Under the pieces are notes generated by a model. The model ran no database searches. It saw nothing but the letters and a program-made list of their open reading frames with translations, and was not told the origin of the DNA. From NCBI RefSeq assembly GCF_003576475.1, contig NZ_QWGR01000010.1, positions 1-64,000 of the forward strand: a stretch of DNA of 64,000 nt, in the 5' to 3' direction. Both the position numbers and the translations under genes were made by a program. Below are positions 62,049-64,000 of this stretch, one piece after another (within the stretch, counting starts at the first letter, position 1; every line of letters starts with the position of its first letter). Source of the stretch: Maribellus luteus (GTDB taxonomy: Bacteria; Bacteroidota; Bacteroidia; Bacteroidales; Prolixibacteraceae).

Positions 62049-62909
62049 ATGAAGCGAAATAACTACATATTATTAATATTGATTTTGATAAATTTCGGAT
62101 GTAAAACAACTCTTAAAATATCTGAGATTAAAGATTTATCAAAAATTGAATTTGACAGCCTATTTATTCAACCAGATATTGAACTTTACGATTTTCGAAT
62201 AGACATTATCAGACAAACAACAGAGGAACAAGTAAATGACTCTACAACTGAGACTGAAGATGTTCCGTATCACCTTCTTGGATTTAATTTGGGCAATGGT
62301 CTATTCTATGATTTGAATGACAATCTTTCCTTACGTATAGATTATTTATTAAATATTGATACCAAAAATGATTTTGAAATAGAGAAAGTATATTCTAAAA
62401 GTAAATGGAATCGGAGATTTAAAAGTCATGAAGGGAATTTTACGATTGAGTCCAAACGCAAAAAAAAGATTTACGATAAATTACAAGTAAAATATTTCAA
62501 TGACAGTTTAAGTATTTCATTTAGAAATAAACATCGATATTCAATTGTAACAGTTGATTCGCTTACCAAATATATGAGTACAAAAAGAGTTATTGATAAA
62601 ATTCAAAAAAAGGACAAAACCTTTTATTATCAAACACACAAGAGAAGTGTCGATGAGTATAAATTTGTTGACAAGGCTGTCATTCTTGACAATAAATATA
62701 AAGTTACACTAAATCAAACTGGAAATATTATTGAGATAATTCGGATAGGTAAAAAGAAAGATTATCCACGCTATAAAATTATTAGAGACGATGAAAATTT
62801 GTATATATTCAATGACAAGTTTTGCGGAAAGAAAATCGTAATGGGCGATGGTAGGTTCACTCTTTTCTATAATGATAAATTTGGATATGAAATTAAAAAA
62901 TCAAATTAA
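62049..62909 (+). CDS. Lipoprotein of unknown function
   Basis: A 286-residue protein with a short lipoprotein signal (LILILINFGC at residues 8-17 or so). The rest is rich in Lys, Asp, Asn and Ile and looks beta-stranded, with no recognised motif. Many Tyr and charged residues suggest a soluble periplasmic or surface domain. It is strongly AT-rich, like the neighbouring ATPase gene, and sits alone between two copies of the cassette-type repeat. Function unknown. Confidence 0.75.
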   Translation: MKRNNYILLILILINFGCKTTLKISEIKDLSKIEFDSLFIQPDIELYDFRIDIIRQTTEEQVNDSTTETEDVPYHLLGFNLGNGLFYDLNDNLSLRIDYLLNIDTKNDFEIEKVYSKSKWNRRFKSHEGNFTIESKRKKKIYDKLQVKYFNDSLSISFRNKHRYSIVTVDSLTKYMSTKRVIDKIQKKDKTFYYQTHKRSVDEYKFVDKAVILDNKYKVTLNQTGNIIEIIRIGKKKDYPRYKIIRDDENLYIFNDKFCGKKIVMGDGRFTLFYNDKFGYEIKKSN

Positions 62910-62913
62910 AATC

Positions 62914-63072
62914 TGGCGTTAACAATGTGTAAATTTCAGAGCGGGGTCGGTGGTTTTCGAGCCGCAGATTCTTGCATGACCGTCATGTCCTACCGGACGC
63001 TGACGCTCTCCGATCCCGATAGCTATCGGGACGCCCCTACAACATGTACATCCGCTACCCGAATGCAAACGG
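62914..63072 (+). repeat. Cassette-type imperfect-palindrome repeat, copy B
   Basis: It starts with TGGCGTTAACAATGTGTAA (62914-62932), five bases after the stop of the lipoprotein gene, and ends near ACAACATGTACATCCG. It carries an extra perfect palindrome, TCCCGATAGCTATCGGGA (63014-63031), between the parts shared with copy A. AACAATGTGTA at the left end and TACAACATGTA at the right end are near-inverse, so the single strand can fold into one long imperfect hairpin. Confidence 0.65.
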
Positions 63073-63099
63073 AACTCAAATCAACAATAAAATAGAGAG

Positions 63100-63540
63100 A
63101 TGAAAAAGAGAATTAGAATTAATGAACTTGAACCTGAATCGTATAAAGCAATGTTTGGGCTTGAAAAATACCTGGGTTCAACAAGCTTAAATAAATCCTT
63201 AAAAGAATTGATAAAAATAAGAGCATCGCAAATCAATGGTTGTGCTTATTGTATTGAACTGCACACAAAAGATGCATTAAAAAACGGAGAAAGTAATCGA
63301 CGTATTTTTGCTTTAAGTGCATGGTGGGAATCGCCTTTGTTTAATGAAAAAGAAAAAGTTGTTCTGAAAATGACGGAAGAAATTACTCGAATTGCAGACA
63401 ACGGATTGACTGAAAAAACATATGAAGAGGCAAAAATGAATTTTAACGATAATGAAATCGCACAGATAATTATGCAAATAAGTGTGATAAATACTTGGAA
63501 CAGAATTGCGGTTTCGACACATATGTACCACGAAGAATGA
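63100..63540 (+). CDS. AhpD/carboxymuconolactone-decarboxylase-family protein
   Basis: A 146-residue cytosolic protein of the AhpD-like CMD family. The motif NGCAYCIELHTKDALKNG holds the CxxC plus His redox centre typical of alkylhydroperoxidase D-like enzymes. EITRIADNGLTEKTYEEA and a C-terminal NTWNRIAVSTHMYHE are also characteristic. It probably acts in peroxide or thiol redox protection. It is AT-rich and stands alone downstream of the second cassette-type repeat. Confidence 0.92.
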   Translation: MKKRIRINELEPESYKAMFGLEKYLGSTSLNKSLKELIKIRASQINGCAYCIELHTKDALKNGESNRRIFALSAWWESPLFNEKEKVVLKMTEEITRIADNGLTEKTYEEAKMNFNDNEIAQIIMQISVINTWNRIAVSTHMYHEE

Positions 63541-63775
63541 AGCAAGAAATAGAGCATGTCTGAAAAAAGAAGGATAATTTGTTTGAATCCAAAAATTAAG
63601 TACGAAATCAAATAAATAACTATGCACAGGGCTATAGCATAGAGGGGGGCTTGTGTGCCAGCTGCGTGCCGAAGCTTCCGAACCATTATTCCACCTGTTT
63701 CATCCCTTTCATCTCTGCCAGCGACACTAGAATTCCAAAATATGACGATCTTCGCAATCAATTCAGAAAAGAAGT

Positions 63776-64000
63776 ATGGCGGAAAATAGAATGGGGGCAA
63801 AAAAGCACCAGCCCCGGGGGCTTGAGATTGTGTACGAAGACCGCGAGATTATTGTGGTGGATAAAATAAGTGGTTTGTTGTCGATGGGCACCGACAGGGA
63901 CAAACAGCACTGCGCTCATTTCTTATTGAATGCCTATGTGAAAAAAGGAAACCCAAAATCAAGGGAGCGGGTTTTTATTGTTCACCGCCTCGACAGGGAC
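63776..64000 (+). CDS. RluA-family pseudouridine synthase, 3' part outside the window
   Basis: The first 75 codons of an RluA-type rRNA/tRNA pseudouridine synthase. The sequence has LEIVYEDREIIVVDKISGLL, the usual opening strand pair of the catalytic domain. It reaches HRLDRD at residues 70-75, where the first Asp (Asp73) is the catalytic nucleophile of the family HRLDRxTSG motif. The ATG at 63776 is used; an in-frame ATG at 63791 is also possible. GC content returns to the level of the main chromosome here, so this is probably the core-genome flank of the AT-rich insert. The 235 bases before it show only a tiny ORF of about 19 codons and no recognised element. Confidence 0.88.
   Translation, partial: MAENRMGAKKHQPRGLEIVYEDREIIVVDKISGLLSMGTDRDKQHCAHFLLNAYVKKGNPKSRERVFIVHRLDRD

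Overview
The window reads as a chromosomal segment of a glycan-degrading Bacteroidota bacterium. Two loci carry an ECF sigma factor, a FecR anti-sigma factor, a SusC-type TonB-dependent transporter with an N-terminal STN signalling domain, and a SusD lipoprotein. Around them lie many secreted or lipoprotein hydrolases and oxidoreductases. The style of the proteins suggests a Marinilabiliales/Prolixibacteraceae-like organism, but this is a recollection-based inference and not a proven placement. No rRNA, tRNA, CRISPR array or transposase gene was recognised.

Layout. 1-4.7 kb (+): end of a sugar-phosphate isomerase/epimerase gene, a secreted endonuclease/exonuclease/phosphatase-fold enzyme, a multi-spanning membrane protein and a TolB-like propeller lipoprotein with a CxxCH motif. 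4.9-15.9 kb (+): first utilisation locus, sigma/FecR/SusC/SusD/IPT surface lipoprotein/metallophosphoesterase/ADP-ribosylglycohydrolase-like lipoprotein, closed by a clear terminator. 16.1-16.4 kb (+): a small DUF3088-type protein. 16.7-24.4 kb (-): DHDPS/NanA-type lyase, SSS symporter, BNR 'sialidase-like' enzyme, VCBS-repeat protein, secreted ChbG-type deacetylase and GDPD lipoprotein. A divergent AraC regulator starts at 24.5 kb. 25.8-33.4 kb (+): HAD phosphatase, HpcH/HpaI aldolase, DUF1349 protein, propeller-plus-helical lipoprotein, acetyl-xylan-esterase-like hydrolase and two metallophosphoesterases. A LytTR regulator, a small secreted protein and a DUF493 protein follow.

35.5-57.2 kb (+): second utilisation locus, sigma/FecR/SusC/SusD, followed by a long catabolic string. 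Its first enzymes carry export signals (aldo/keto reductase, nitrilase-fold amidase, two Gfo/Idh/MocA dehydrogenases, an enolase-superfamily protein). A DoxX membrane protein sits among them. A strongly divergent Nramp-family transporter then leads into apparently cytosolic enzymes (M20 deacylase, SDR-like epimerase, DHDPS-like aldolase). A GH20 hexosaminidase ends the locus. The simplest reading is a pathway that oxidises or dehydrates an amino-sugar-derived compound in the periplasm, imports the product and cleaves it in the cytosol. The substrate is not known, and this is the best candidate here for an undescribed system.

57.2-59.2 kb has no credible gene and is full of tandem and inverted repeats. 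59.2-63.5 kb is visibly AT-rich and looks like an array of acquired single-gene cassettes: a PHP-plus-SMC/RecF-type ATPase (possible defence gene), a lipoprotein of unknown function and an AhpD-like protein. A shared 130-160 bp imperfect-palindrome repeat separates the last two junctions. The window ends inside an RluA-type pseudouridine synthase gene.

Strong stem-loops occur at many gene junctions in both SusC/SusD loci and probably set relative expression within long transcripts.
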